A stretch of DNA of 64,000 nucleotides from an uncultured Collinsella sp. Lineage in GTDB: Bacteria; Actinomycetota; Coriobacteriia; Coriobacteriales; Coriobacteriaceae. Positions 52,482-60,860 of this stretch are shown here, piece after piece. The stretch covers positions 60,968 to 124,967 of the forward strand of contig UQHR01000002.1 in assembly GCA_900540905.1 (NCBI GenBank). Reading direction: 5' to 3'. Within the stretch, counting starts at the first letter, position 1, and each line of letters begins with the position of its first letter. The translations under genes were made by a program, and so were the position numbers. The notes beneath the pieces were generated by a model, which made no database searches, was not told where the DNA came from, and was given only the letters and a program-made list of their open reading frames with translations.

Positions 52482-53588
52482 ATGGCGATTACCATCGATA
52501 TCGACACTGCACGCCCCTACCAGGTGCATGTTGGCACGTTTTTGCTGGAGCAGGCGGGACCGCTCGTGCGCGCCACTGCTGGCGGCACCAAGGCCGTCAT
52601 CGTGACGGACACCAACGTGGGCCCGCTCTACCAGATGCCCGTTAAGCAGAGCCTGGAGGCGTCAGGCTACGAGGTGAGCATCTGCACCTTCGAGGCCGGC
52701 GAGGCCCATAAGCGCGCCGAAACCTATGTTGCAATTTTGGAGTTTGTGGCCGAGCACGAGCTTTCGCGCTCCGACGTGATCGTGGCACTCGGCGGCGGCG
52801 TCGTGGGCGACGTGGCGGGCTTTGTGGCCGCTACCTACATGCGCGGCTGCAAGTTTGTGCAGATCCCGACGAGCCTGCTCGCCATGGTGGATTCGTCGGT
52901 GGGCGGCAAGACCGCCATCGACTTGGCTGCAGGCAAGAACTTGGCCGGCGCCTTTTGGCAGCCGAGCGTGGTTATCGCCGACGTGGGGTGCCTGGCCACC
53001 CTCACGCCCGAGCAGTTCGCCGACGGCTGCGGCGAGGTTGTCAAACACGCCGTGATCGCCGACCCGGAGCTTTTCGCCGAGCTGGAGAAGACCCCGCTCA
53101 CGCTGGAGCTGCTCAACCGCGATGTGGCCCGCGTAGCGCTCATCATCGCCCGTAATATCGACATCAAGCGCGCCGTGGTCGTCGCCGACGAGCGCGAAAC
53201 CAACCAGCGCAAGCTCCTCAACTTTGGACACAGCGCCGGACACGCCGTCGAGGCCTGCGAGCACTTTGAGCTCGGACACGGCAACTGCGTGTCGATCGGC
53301 ATGGGCATCATCACGCGCGCCGCGGCCCTGCACGGCGTCTGCGATGCTGCACTGCCCGGTCGTATTGAGGAACTCTGCGCCCGCCATGGCCTCAAGACCC
53401 GCTGCGACCTCGATGTCGATGCCGTCTTTGCCGAGGCGCTCCACGACAAGAAGCGCGCGGGCGACACCATCGATCTGGTGATTCCGCACGGCATTGGCCG
53501 CTGCAGCATCGACCGCACGCCGCTTTCCACTTTCCACGAACTCATTGCCGAAGGCCTCGGCCAGAAGGGAGACGCATCCGCATGCTAG
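52482..53588 (+). CDS. aroB: 3-dehydroquinate synthase
   Basis: Step two of the shikimate pathway, NAD- and Zn-dependent. VIVALGGGVVGDVAGFVAATYMRG and the metal-binding run FGHSAGHAVEA are intact in parts, with the catalytic Lys and His in MVDSSVGGKTAID and GEVVKHAVI. 368 residues. Its end overlaps aroA by seven bases. Confidence 0.96.
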   Translation: MAITIDIDTARPYQVHVGTFLLEQAGPLVRATAGGTKAVIVTDTNVGPLYQMPVKQSLEASGYEVSICTFEAGEAHKRAETYVAILEFVAEHELSRSDVIVALGGGVVGDVAGFVAATYMRGCKFVQIPTSLLAMVDSSVGGKTAIDLAAGKNLAGAFWQPSVVIADVGCLATLTPEQFADGCGEVVKHAVIADPELFAELEKTPLTLELLNRDVARVALIIARNIDIKRAVVVADERETNQRKLLNFGHSAGHAVEACEHFELGHGNCVSIGMGIITRAAALHGVCDAALPGRIEELCARHGLKTRCDLDVDAVFAEALHDKKRAGDTIDLVIPHGIGRCSIDRTPLSTFHELIAEGLGQKGDASAC

Positions 53589-54901
53589 CCCGCATCACCC
53601 CGTCCCCGCTCAAGGGCACCGTTCCTGCCATCGCGTCCAAGTCGATGGCGCACCGCCTGATCATCTGCGCCGCGCTTGCCAACGGCGAGACACACGTCAC
53701 CTGCAACACCACCTGCGCCGACATCGAGGCTACGGTGCGTTGCCTTACGGCCCTGGGCGCTCGCATCGAGACCGTCGAGGACGGCTTCCAGGTCCACCCC
53801 ACCATGAAGAGTGTTGAGTTTGGCCTGCTCAAGGCCCTTGCCGGCGGCACGCTCGACTGCGGCGAGAGCGGCTCCACGCTGCGCTTTATGCTGCCCGTCG
53901 CCTGCGCGCTGGGTGCGGATGCCACCTTCGTGGGCCAGGGCCGCCTGGGCGCCCGCCCGCTCTCGCCGCTCTCGGACGAGATCATTGCCGCCGGCTGCGA
54001 CCTACAGGGTCTGGGCGGTTTTCCGCTCAAGACGAACGGACGCATGCGCCCGGGCACCTTTGTGCTGCCGGGCAACGTGAGCTCGCAGTACATCTCGGGC
54101 CTGCTGCTGGCAGCCCCGCTGCTGGCCCAGCCCTCCTGCGTGCAGGTGACCGGCCTCATTGAGAGCCGTCCCTACATCAACCTGACGATCCAGGCCATGA
54201 AGGCCTTTGGCGTCGAGGTCAACGTCGAGCGTATTCCCGCCCGGGACGGCCAGCCCGAGGTCACAAACTTCCGCGTGAGCAGTGGCTCGTATCGCACGCC
54301 CGGCAGCGTGGCCGTCGAGGGTGACTGGTCCAACGCTGCCTTTTGGCTGTGCGCCGGCGCTATCGGAACCGACCCCATCACCGTCGAGGGTGTGTCCCTG
54401 AGCTCCGCACAGGGCGACCGCAACGTGCTTGCCGCGCTTTCGCGCTTTGGCGCCCGCATCGTGCGTTCCACCAACGCCGCCACCGTGCAGTCCGACAAGC
54501 TCGCCGGCTTTGAGATGAGCGCCCACGACATTCCCGACCTGGTGCCCGTCATCTCGGCCGTGGCCTCGCTGGCTCAGGGCCGCACGTTCATCCGTGACTG
54601 TGCGCGCCTGCGCATCAAGGAATCTGACCGTCTGGCCACAACCACCCGCGAGCTCACCGCGCTGGGCGCACAGGTGCGCATCGCCGGTGACGACCTCATC
54701 ATCAAGGGCGTCGATGCCCTTACCGGCGGCGAGGTCGATTCGCACAACGACCACCGCATCGCCATGATGGCCGCCATCGCCGCGAGCCGTGCCACCGGCG
54801 AGGTCGTGATCCACGGCGCCGAGGCCGTCAACAAGTCCTATCCCGATTTCTTCGACCACTACCGCCTGCTGGGCGGCAAGGTCACACTCGAGGAGGAATA
54901 G
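53582..54901 (+). CDS. aroA: 3-phosphoshikimate 1-carboxyvinyltransferase (EPSP synthase)
   Basis: Transfers the enolpyruvyl group of PEP to shikimate-3-phosphate. The N-terminal GTVPAIASKSMAHRLIICAAL (in parts), the LDCGESGSTLRFMLPVA loop and RLRIKESDRLATT with HNDHRIAMM are diagnostic. The GESGS loop has Ser-Gly-Ser-Thr. The first motif starts GTVPAIASKSMAHR, where most enzymes have a PGDKSISHR-like run, so this is a divergent class. 439 residues. Confidence 0.94.
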   Translation: MLARITPSPLKGTVPAIASKSMAHRLIICAALANGETHVTCNTTCADIEATVRCLTALGARIETVEDGFQVHPTMKSVEFGLLKALAGGTLDCGESGSTLRFMLPVACALGADATFVGQGRLGARPLSPLSDEIIAAGCDLQGLGGFPLKTNGRMRPGTFVLPGNVSSQYISGLLLAAPLLAQPSCVQVTGLIESRPYINLTIQAMKAFGVEVNVERIPARDGQPEVTNFRVSSGSYRTPGSVAVEGDWSNAAFWLCAGAIGTDPITVEGVSLSSAQGDRNVLAALSRFGARIVRSTNAATVQSDKLAGFEMSAHDIPDLVPVISAVASLAQGRTFIRDCARLRIKESDRLATTTRELTALGAQVRIAGDDLIIKGVDALTGGEVDSHNDHRIAMMAAIAASRATGEVVIHGAEAVNKSYPDFFDHYRLLGGKVTLEEE

Positions 54902-54902
54902 C

Positions 54903-56000
54903 ATGTCCTCGACCTTTGGCAACGTCTTGCACTTAAGCATCTTCGGCCAGTCGCACTCTCCCGCTATCGGCTGCTCGCTCGATGGCATCCCGGCGGGCAT
55001 CGCCGTGGACCAGGAGAAGCTGCAGGCCTTCCTCGACCGTCGCGCCCCCGGTCGCGACGAGACCGCGACCAAACGCCGCGAGGCCGACGCCGCCCACATC
55101 ATCGCCGGTATTGTCGATGGACATACCACCGGCGCACCCATTGCAGCGATTATCGAGAACACCAACACGCGCTCCAAGGATTACTCCGAGCTGCGCCGCA
55201 AGCCCCGCCCCGGGCACGCAGACTTTCCGGCGCGCGTGAAGTATCACAACATGCACGATGTCGCTGGTGGCGGGCATTTCTCCGGCCGCCTAACGGCACC
55301 CTTATGCATCGCCGGCGGCATTGCGTTGCAGGCACTCGAGGCCCGCGGCATTCAGGTCATGGCGCACGTCGCGCAGATCGGCGGCATCTCCGACCTGCCG
55401 ATGGACGATATGGTCTATCGCGAGGCCGACCGCAAGGCGATCCTTACGAACGATCTGCCGTGCATTGACGCCGCCGCAGCCGGCCGCATGCGCGAGGAGA
55501 TCCTTGCCGCGCGCGACGAGCTCGACAGCATCGGCGGCATCGTGGAGTGTGGCATCTACGGCCTGCCTGCAGGCATCGGCGACCCCATGTTCGACGGCAT
55601 CGAGAACCGCATCGCGCAAATCGCGTTTGGCATTCCCGCCGTAAAGGGTGTGGAGTTTGGCATGGGCTTTGCCGTGGCCGCCATGCGCGGCAGCGAGAAC
55701 AACGATCCGTATCGCATCGATGCCGAGACCGGCGAGATCGAGGTCGAGTCCAATAACGCCGGCGGCATCCTGGGCGGCATTTCGACCGGCGCGCCCGTCA
55801 TGTGGCGCATGGCCGTAAAGCCGACGCCCTCTATTGGCCTCGAGCAGCAGACCGTGGACATGGACGCCATGGAAAATGCCGAGCTCTCGGTCCACGGCCG
55901 TCACGATCCCTGCATCGTCCCCAGAGCCGTCCCCGTAGCCGAAGCAGCCGCCGCCCTCGCCATCTGGGACGCCCTCCTCGAGGACGCAGGCCAGTTCTAA
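54903..56000 (+). CDS. aroC: Chorismate synthase
   Basis: FMN-dependent last common step. FGQSHSPAIGCSLDGIPAG, RRAPGRDETATKRREAD, PGHADFPARVKY with the GGGHFSGRLTA signature and SNNAGGILGGISTGAPV are all present when read in parts. 365 residues. Coupled to aroA, one base apart. Confidence 0.96.
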   Translation: MSSTFGNVLHLSIFGQSHSPAIGCSLDGIPAGIAVDQEKLQAFLDRRAPGRDETATKRREADAAHIIAGIVDGHTTGAPIAAIIENTNTRSKDYSELRRKPRPGHADFPARVKYHNMHDVAGGGHFSGRLTAPLCIAGGIALQALEARGIQVMAHVAQIGGISDLPMDDMVYREADRKAILTNDLPCIDAAAAGRMREEILAARDELDSIGGIVECGIYGLPAGIGDPMFDGIENRIAQIAFGIPAVKGVEFGMGFAVAAMRGSENNDPYRIDAETGEIEVESNNAGGILGGISTGAPVMWRMAVKPTPSIGLEQQTVDMDAMENAELSVHGRHDPCIVPRAVPVAEAAAALAIWDALLEDAGQF

Positions 56001-56053
56001 CCCGACTCACCTGAGTTGCCCATCAACTCTGTCATTACGTGAAAGGGGCCTCC

Positions 56054-57199
56054 ATGGACCTTGCCGATATTCGCCAGACCATCGATGGCATCGACACCAC
56101 GCTCCTCAACAGCTTTGTCGAGCGTATGGACATTGCCACCGAGGTCGCCAAATCAAAGATCGAGATGGGCAAGGCCGTCTTTGACCCCGCCCGCGAGCGC
56201 TCCAAACTCAACAACCTCGCCAGCCGCGCGCCCGAGCGCTACGAGGCACAGACCATCGCCCTGTTCCGTCTCCTCATGAGCATGAGCAAGGCCGAGCAGC
56301 AGCGCTACATCAACGAGCTCAACGGCATCACGGTCTCGCAAAAGGCCCACGCCACGGCCGTAGCCTCCGACACGCCCTTCCCCCAAACGGCCAGCGTTGC
56401 CTGTCAGGGCGTGGAAGGCGCCTACAGCCAAATCGCTGCGTGCAAGCTCTTCGACGTGCCCGATATTGCGTTCTTCGAGACCTTCGAGGGCGTCATGCGC
56501 GCTGTGCGCGACGGCTTCTGCGAGTTTGGCGTGTTGCCCATCGAAAACTCAACCGCCGGCTCGGTCAACGCCGTCTACGACTTGCTCGCCCAGTTCGACT
56601 TCCACATCGTGCGTTCGCTCCGGCTCAAGATCGATCACAACCTGCTCGTCAAGCCCGGCACCAAGCTCGCAGACGTGCGCGAGGTCTACAGCCATGGCCA
56701 GGCCATCGCCCAGTGCGCCGGCTTTATCGAGCGCCACGACTTGCATGCCACCAAGTACCCCAACACCGCCATGTCGGCCGAGATGGTCGCCAACTCCGAG
56801 CGCACCGATGTCGCCGCTATCGCTTCGCGCAGCTGTGCGGCGCTCTACGGCCTGGAGGTCCTGGAGCCTAATATCCAGGACTCGGACAACAACTACACGC
56901 GCTTTGTCGTCATCAGCCGCGAGCCGCGCGTCTACCCCGGCGCCAACCGCGCCTCGCTCATGATCACCACGGCCAACGAGCCGGGCGCCCTCTATCGCGT
57001 GCTCGAGCGCTTCTACGCACTCAACATCAACCTGATCAAGCTCGAGAGCCGCCCCATCCCCGGGCACGACTTTGAGTTTATGTTCTACTTTGACCTGGAC
57101 TGCCCCTTTGGCAGCAAGGCCCTCGACGACCTGCTTGATTCCATCGACGACGTGTGCGAGAGCTTCACCTACTTTGGCAGCTACACGGAGGTGCTCTAG
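56054..57199 (+). CDS. pheA: Chorismate mutase / prephenate dehydratase
   Basis: A bifunctional enzyme leading to phenylpyruvate. An AroQ-type chorismate mutase domain (about 1-90: RQTIDGIDTTLLNSFVERM), a prephenate dehydratase domain (about 110-285: CQGVEGAYSQIAA, LPIENSTAGSVNAVYDLL, with NYTRFVVISRE) and a C-terminal ACT domain (LMITTANEPGALYRVLERF, with KLESRPIPG) for phenylalanine control. AAAGGGG lies upstream of the ATG at 56054; a GTG at 56039 is less likely. Confidence 0.95.
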   Translation: MDLADIRQTIDGIDTTLLNSFVERMDIATEVAKSKIEMGKAVFDPARERSKLNNLASRAPERYEAQTIALFRLLMSMSKAEQQRYINELNGITVSQKAHATAVASDTPFPQTASVACQGVEGAYSQIAACKLFDVPDIAFFETFEGVMRAVRDGFCEFGVLPIENSTAGSVNAVYDLLAQFDFHIVRSLRLKIDHNLLVKPGTKLADVREVYSHGQAIAQCAGFIERHDLHATKYPNTAMSAEMVANSERTDVAAIASRSCAALYGLEVLEPNIQDSDNNYTRFVVISREPRVYPGANRASLMITTANEPGALYRVLERFYALNINLIKLESRPIPGHDFEFMFYFDLDCPFGSKALDDLLDSIDDVCESFTYFGSYTEVL

Positions 57200-58438
57200 A
57201 TGACCGATACCGCCGCAACCCGCCCCTACGGCGTGCTGGGCCGCGTGCTGGGCCACAGCTACACCCCGACCATCTACAAAGAGCTCGCAGGCCTGGAGTA
57301 TGTGCGTTTTGAGCGTGAGCCCGAGGATCTTGAGGCTTTTATGACGGGCGACGAGTGGGAGGGCACCAACGTGACCATCCCCTACAAGCGCGCCGTCATG
57401 GAATACCTGGACGAGCTGAGTCCATTGGCCGAGCGTATGGGCAACGTCAACACCATCACGCGCCTGCCCGACGGCCGCCTGCGCGGCGACAACACCGACT
57501 ACTTTGGTTTTCAGTGCCTGGTCGAGGAGCTGGGCGTTGAAGTGGCCGACAAGAAGGTCCTTGTGCTCGGCGCCACCGGTGGCGCGGGTACCACTGCCAG
57601 CATGGTGCTCGGCGACCTAGGCGCCACCGTGGTGCCCGTGGGCCGCACGAGCGAGGTCAACTACGGCAACATCGCGCAGCAGTCCGACGCCGCCCTGCTC
57701 GTCAACTGCACGCCCGCCGGCATGTTCCCCCATTGCCCCGACGCGCCTTGCACGCTCGAAGGGCTCGATGCGCTCGAAGGCGTTATCGACATTGTCTACA
57801 ACCCCGCCCGCACGGGACTCATGCTCGAGACCGAGCGCCGCGGCATCCCCTGCATCGGTGGCCTGCTGATGCTCGTAGCCCAAGCGGCACAGGCCGTCGA
57901 GCACTATACCGGCCAAGTCACCCCGCGCAAGCGCATCTTAGACGTAACGGAGCGTCTGTCCCGCCGCGAACAAAACATCGCGCTGATCGGCATGCCGGGT
58001 TCGGGCAAGACCCGCGTGGGTGAGCAGATCGCCCAGCTCACGGGCCGCGAGCACATCGACTTGGATCGCGCGCTCGAGGAGCGTCTGGGCTTGCCCTGTG
58101 CCGACTTTATCGTCGAGCGCGGCGAGGCGGCCTTCCGCGAACAGGAAACGGCGGCCTTGGCCGAAATTTCCAAGCGCAGCGGCCTGGTGCTCTCCACGGG
58201 AGGTGGCGTCGTCACGCGCGACGAGAACTATCCGCTGCTGCACCAGAACAGCCTGATCGTAATGCTCAACCGCAAGCTCGACGAGCTCGCCCACAAGGGT
58301 CGTCCCATCACCGCCCGCGACGGCATCGACAAGCTGGCCGAACAGCGCATGCCGCGCTACCGTGCCTGGGCCGATTACATCATCGACTCGCGCGACTGCG
58401 CCGCCAACACCGCCCAAGCCCTCCTCGACACCCTTTAA
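57200..58438 (+). CDS. Fused shikimate dehydrogenase - shikimate kinase
   Basis: Two shikimate-pathway enzymes in one 412-residue chain. AroE part (1-250): GRVLGHSYTP, TNVTIPYKRAV with the catalytic Lys at 63, GDNTDYFGF with the Asp at 100 and the NADP loop LGATGGAG. AroK part (258-412): P-loop GMPGSGKTRVG (264-274), HIDLDRALEE, FREQE and STGGGVV. The halves are joined by a short linker at about 250-258 with no stop codon between. The ATG directly follows the pheA stop. Confidence 0.94.
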   Translation: MTDTAATRPYGVLGRVLGHSYTPTIYKELAGLEYVRFEREPEDLEAFMTGDEWEGTNVTIPYKRAVMEYLDELSPLAERMGNVNTITRLPDGRLRGDNTDYFGFQCLVEELGVEVADKKVLVLGATGGAGTTASMVLGDLGATVVPVGRTSEVNYGNIAQQSDAALLVNCTPAGMFPHCPDAPCTLEGLDALEGVIDIVYNPARTGLMLETERRGIPCIGGLLMLVAQAAQAVEHYTGQVTPRKRILDVTERLSRREQNIALIGMPGSGKTRVGEQIAQLTGREHIDLDRALEERLGLPCADFIVERGEAAFREQETAALAEISKRSGLVLSTGGGVVTRDENYPLLHQNSLIVMLNRKLDELAHKGRPITARDGIDKLAEQRMPRYRAWADYIIDSRDCAANTAQALLDTL

Positions 58439-58475
58439 AACCTACCAAAAAGGGACAGGTTTATTTTGGCAGGTT
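58439..58475. repeat. Imperfect inverted repeat, interspersed-element-like
   Basis: AACCTACCAAAA (58439-58450) and TTTTGGCAGGTT (58464-58475) are inverted copies with one mismatch around a loop with GGGACAGGTT. It lies between the fused aroE-aroK gene and aroQ, and the hairpin could affect mRNA stability or partly terminate. The GGGACAGGTTTATTTT-type core resembles short repeats I recall from other genomes; only one copy is visible here. Confidence 0.55.
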
Positions 58476-58539
58476 TTATCTGGGCAAACGTCAAACCCCA
58501 AGGCCTGCAGCACACTGCGCAACCACAAAGGAAGCAACC

Positions 58540-58977
58540 ATGAAAGCACTCGTCATCAACGGCCCCAACCTCAACATGCTCGGCATCCGCGAGCCGGGCA
58601 TCTACGGCAGCGACAACTACGACCGCTTGGTGCAGATCTGCAAGGAAACAGGCGCCGCACAGGGCTTTGACGAGGTCGAGGTCTTCCAGTCCAACCACGA
58701 GGGCAGCATCGTCGACAAGATCCAGGAGGCCTACGGCAAGGTCGACGGCATCGTCATCAACCCGGCGGCCTACACACACACGAGCGTGGCGATCCTGGAC
58801 GCCCTCAAGGCCGTCGCCATCCCCGCCGTCGAGGTCCACATCAGCGCCGTCGAGACGCGCGAGGACTTCCGCCAGGTGAGCTACGCACGCCTAGCCTGCT
58901 TCGCCACCATCACCGGCGAAGGCCTCCAAGGCTACGCCCACGCATTGGAGCTGCTGAAAGAGCATCTCGAAAAGTAG
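58540..58977 (+). CDS. aroQ: Type II 3-dehydroquinate dehydratase
   Basis: Makes 3-dehydroshikimate. LVINGPNLNMLGIREPGIYG, SNHEGSIVDKIQEA, INPAAYTHTS with the active-site His, and EVHISAVETREDFR identify the dodecameric type II enzyme in parts. 145 residues. The final gene of the aro operon; AAAGGAAGCAACC precedes the ATG. Confidence 0.96.
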   Translation: MKALVINGPNLNMLGIREPGIYGSDNYDRLVQICKETGAAQGFDEVEVFQSNHEGSIVDKIQEAYGKVDGIVINPAAYTHTSVAILDALKAVAIPAVEVHISAVETREDFRQVSYARLACFATITGEGLQGYAHALELLKEHLEK

Positions 58978-59015
58978 TCCCACAGGCCATATCATCAGCA
59001 CCGATTCACAAAGCC

Positions 59016-59055
59016 AGTGCCGCCAGCAGCAACCTCGCTACTGGCGGCACTTTAT
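59016..59055 (+). terminator. Intrinsic terminator of the aro operon
   Basis: A perfect 11-base stem AGTGCCGCCAG (59016-59026) with CTGGCGGCACT (59041-59051), then TTATT. Confidence 0.85.
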
Positions 59056-59063
59056 TACTGGCA

Positions 59064-59069
59064 TATAAT
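59064..59069 (+). promoter_or_regulatory. -10 element of the DUF4869 module
   Basis: Perfect TATAAT at 59064-59069 just after the aro terminator; the -35 position (59041-59046) does not match consensus and is part of the terminator stem. Predicted start is near 59076. Confidence 0.45.
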
Positions 59070-59100
59070 CGTTGCAATCACACAACGTCTGGAGACTCGC

Positions 59101-59550
59101 ATGCTAAGCATTCACCTGGGAGATTATCCCGGTTCCATTTACGATACCGAGACCTTCTTTAGGAACTCATACTTGGACTCATGGTTCGAAGACCCAATGG
59201 CCGCACAGATCATTAAAAGCGTTGACGGATCCGAGCTCATCGGTCCCCACAACATCGTAAGTAAGCAACTGGGCTCGATCACCCCACTCGAACTGTCCGG
59301 CGGCGTTAAGACGCTGCTACTAGTACGCAATCTCCCCGATAAGGTATTTAATGCCTCCACCTGCGGCGACAACTGCGCTCGCTGGTTGCTCAAAATTGGC
59401 AAAGAGCAGGACGTGCTGGTGACCCTTTACCACATCATGAAATTCCCCTGGAAGAGCTTTGAAATCCGCATCGAAAACGACAACCGCATCGTCAGAAACA
59501 TGCAGGAGTTTGTCGGCGCCACGAATGACTTTTTGGATGTTGATGAGTAA
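59101..59550 (+). CDS. DUF4869-like protein
   Basis: A 149-residue protein starting MLSIHLGDYPGSIYDTE; the conserved middle has LELSGGVKTLLLVRN and FNASTCGDNCARWLLKI with two Cys. I recognise the DUF4869 family from memory, which has no assigned function. Many in-frame residues upstream exist, but GGAG six bases before the ATG at 59101 fixes the start. GC content is visibly lower than in the aro genes. The stop overlaps the next gene's ATG (TAATG). No membrane segment or signal peptide. Confidence 0.75.
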   Translation: MLSIHLGDYPGSIYDTETFFRNSYLDSWFEDPMAAQIIKSVDGSELIGPHNIVSKQLGSITPLELSGGVKTLLLVRNLPDKVFNASTCGDNCARWLLKIGKEQDVLVTLYHIMKFPWKSFEIRIENDNRIVRNMQEFVGATNDFLDVDE

Positions 59551-60551
59551 TGAAGGGAACGCATACCGTTGTCGTAGAGCGTGCAAAGGTCAAATACACA
59601 CTCACGTTTAAGCGCAATATTTCCTTTATACGCGGCAATAGCGGCACGGGTAAAACGACGCTCATCTCGATGATTCGCGACTACAACGACCGAGGACCGG
59701 AAAGCGGCGTTGCACTCAGTTGCGACGTGCCTTGCGAAACGCTTTCCGGCAGACGCTGGGAGCGCGAGCTATCGATCATCGAAGATTCAATCGTCTTTCT
59801 AGATGAGGGTAACGAGTTTATCTTCTCAAAGGACTTCGCCAAAGCCGTCAACGGCTCGTCCAACTATTTTGTTCTGATATCTCGTCGCGATGCCAACGAG
59901 CTCCCCTACAGCGTTGATGAGATCCTGAAGCTAGTCAACACGACAAGTAAAACAATCAATGGCCGCAAGAGCGACAGGCGCTTCTACTCGGTGACCAAGC
60001 CGCTATATGACCACACGGCAAGTATGCTGTATCAGGATCTAAATGTTGGATTCGAGGTACCCGACGCCGTAGTTGTCGAGGATAGCAAATCTGGCTATCA
60101 ATTCTACGACGCTCTTTGCAACCGACTCGGGATCCCCTGCTATACCGCCACCGGCGTTGCGAATCTAAAACGTACGATTCACGAATGTCCCGAGCAAAAC
60201 ATCCTTGCTATTGGAGACGGAGCAGCATTTGGTCCCTACATCGAAAAGGTGCTCGGACAGCGCGTTTACAAGAACGTACGCTTGTTCCTCCCCGAATCAT
60301 TCGAGTGGACACTCCTGCAATCTGGCCTCATTCCCAGTAACGATATCTTAAAAATCCTCGAGGATCCCTCAAGCTATATCGAAAGCCGCGACTACCTGAG
60401 CTGGGAGCGGTTCTTCACCGATGTGTTGATCAAATACTCGGCAGACACTCGCTACGCCTACAGAAAGGCAAAGCTCAATGAGCAGTACCTGAGGCCGCAG
60501 GCGATGAATGCAGTTGCAAACGTCTTGCCCGAGTGCCTGAAGGCAGACTAG
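59550..60551 (+). CDS. P-loop ATPase-like protein, partner of DUF4869
   Basis: A 333-residue protein of unknown function. Walker A GNSGTGKTT at 29-37, a Walker B-like IVFLDEGNEF at 81-90 where Asp 85 and Glu 86 would coordinate and activate. The C-terminal half (about 170-260) shows VVVEDSKSGYQFYDAL and ILAIGDGAAFG, loosely like a TOPRIM domain with one acidic residue in each of the two positions, so it might be an OLD-like nuclease reduced in size. That is an inference only. Sampled GC is about 45% versus about 65% in the aro genes. Coupled to the DUF4869 gene and followed by its own terminator. Confidence 0.6.
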   Translation: MKGTHTVVVERAKVKYTLTFKRNISFIRGNSGTGKTTLISMIRDYNDRGPESGVALSCDVPCETLSGRRWERELSIIEDSIVFLDEGNEFIFSKDFAKAVNGSSNYFVLISRRDANELPYSVDEILKLVNTTSKTINGRKSDRRFYSVTKPLYDHTASMLYQDLNVGFEVPDAVVVEDSKSGYQFYDALCNRLGIPCYTATGVANLKRTIHECPEQNILAIGDGAAFGPYIEKVLGQRVYKNVRLFLPESFEWTLLQSGLIPSNDILKILEDPSSYIESRDYLSWERFFTDVLIKYSADTRYAYRKAKLNEQYLRPQAMNAVANVLPECLKAD

Positions 60552-60556
60552 ATACA

Positions 60557-60590
60557 GCGGGGAGGGCCAAGTTGGTCCTCCCCGCTTTTG
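60557..60590 (+). terminator. Intrinsic terminator of the DUF4869 module
   Basis: GCGGGGAGG (60557-60565) pairs with CCTCCCCGC (60577-60585), followed by TTTTG. Confidence 0.85.
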
Positions 60591-60819
60591 TTACGCCTTC
60601 TTGATCACGTACGCCAATCCAATATCGCAGGCACAGCGTACGATTGACGCGAAGAACCACGATGCTGGCAGCGTCATAAGCAGAGGCTTGCTCACGCTCG
60701 GCTCCAGCCCCCTTTGGCGCGCCGTATAACCAATCCACATCAGCAGCACAATAGCAGCTCACGCCACGGCTTCGGCCTAAACGTATACCCGGCAAGAACA
60801 AAGAACACCGGCATGTGAA
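60591..60819 (-). pseudogene. Remnant of a membrane acyltransferase (acyltransferase 3-like)
   Basis: On the minus strand a fragment reads FHMPVFFVLAGYTFR, like the conserved His-Met-Pro-Phe-Phe stretch of family 3 acyltransferases, then hits a stop. In another frame the DNA continues IVLLMWIGYTARQRG to LPASWFFASIV and ends CDIGLAYVIKKA at a TAA. The middle of the enzyme has been lost by deletion, with a frame change near 60745. Family 3 enzymes put acyl groups on surface glycans, which suits the nearby polysaccharide genes. No start codon context is seen. Confidence 0.6.
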
Positions 60820-60851
60820 AAAGCCCAGACCACCACAAGCGGTCCGGGCTT
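60816..60851 (-). terminator. Terminator after tRNA-Arg(UCU)
   Basis: AAGCCCGGACC pairs with GGTCTGGGCTT on the minus strand and is followed by TTTTT. It overlaps the end of the acyltransferase remnant. Confidence 0.8.
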
Positions 60852-60860
60852 AATAAACGA

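Noticed and set aside
60475..60801. A 108-codon minus-strand ORF at the end of the P-loop gene
   Set aside because: Its frame mixes the antisense of the P-loop gene, a terminator and acyltransferase debris. The acyltransferase-like residues lie in other frames.
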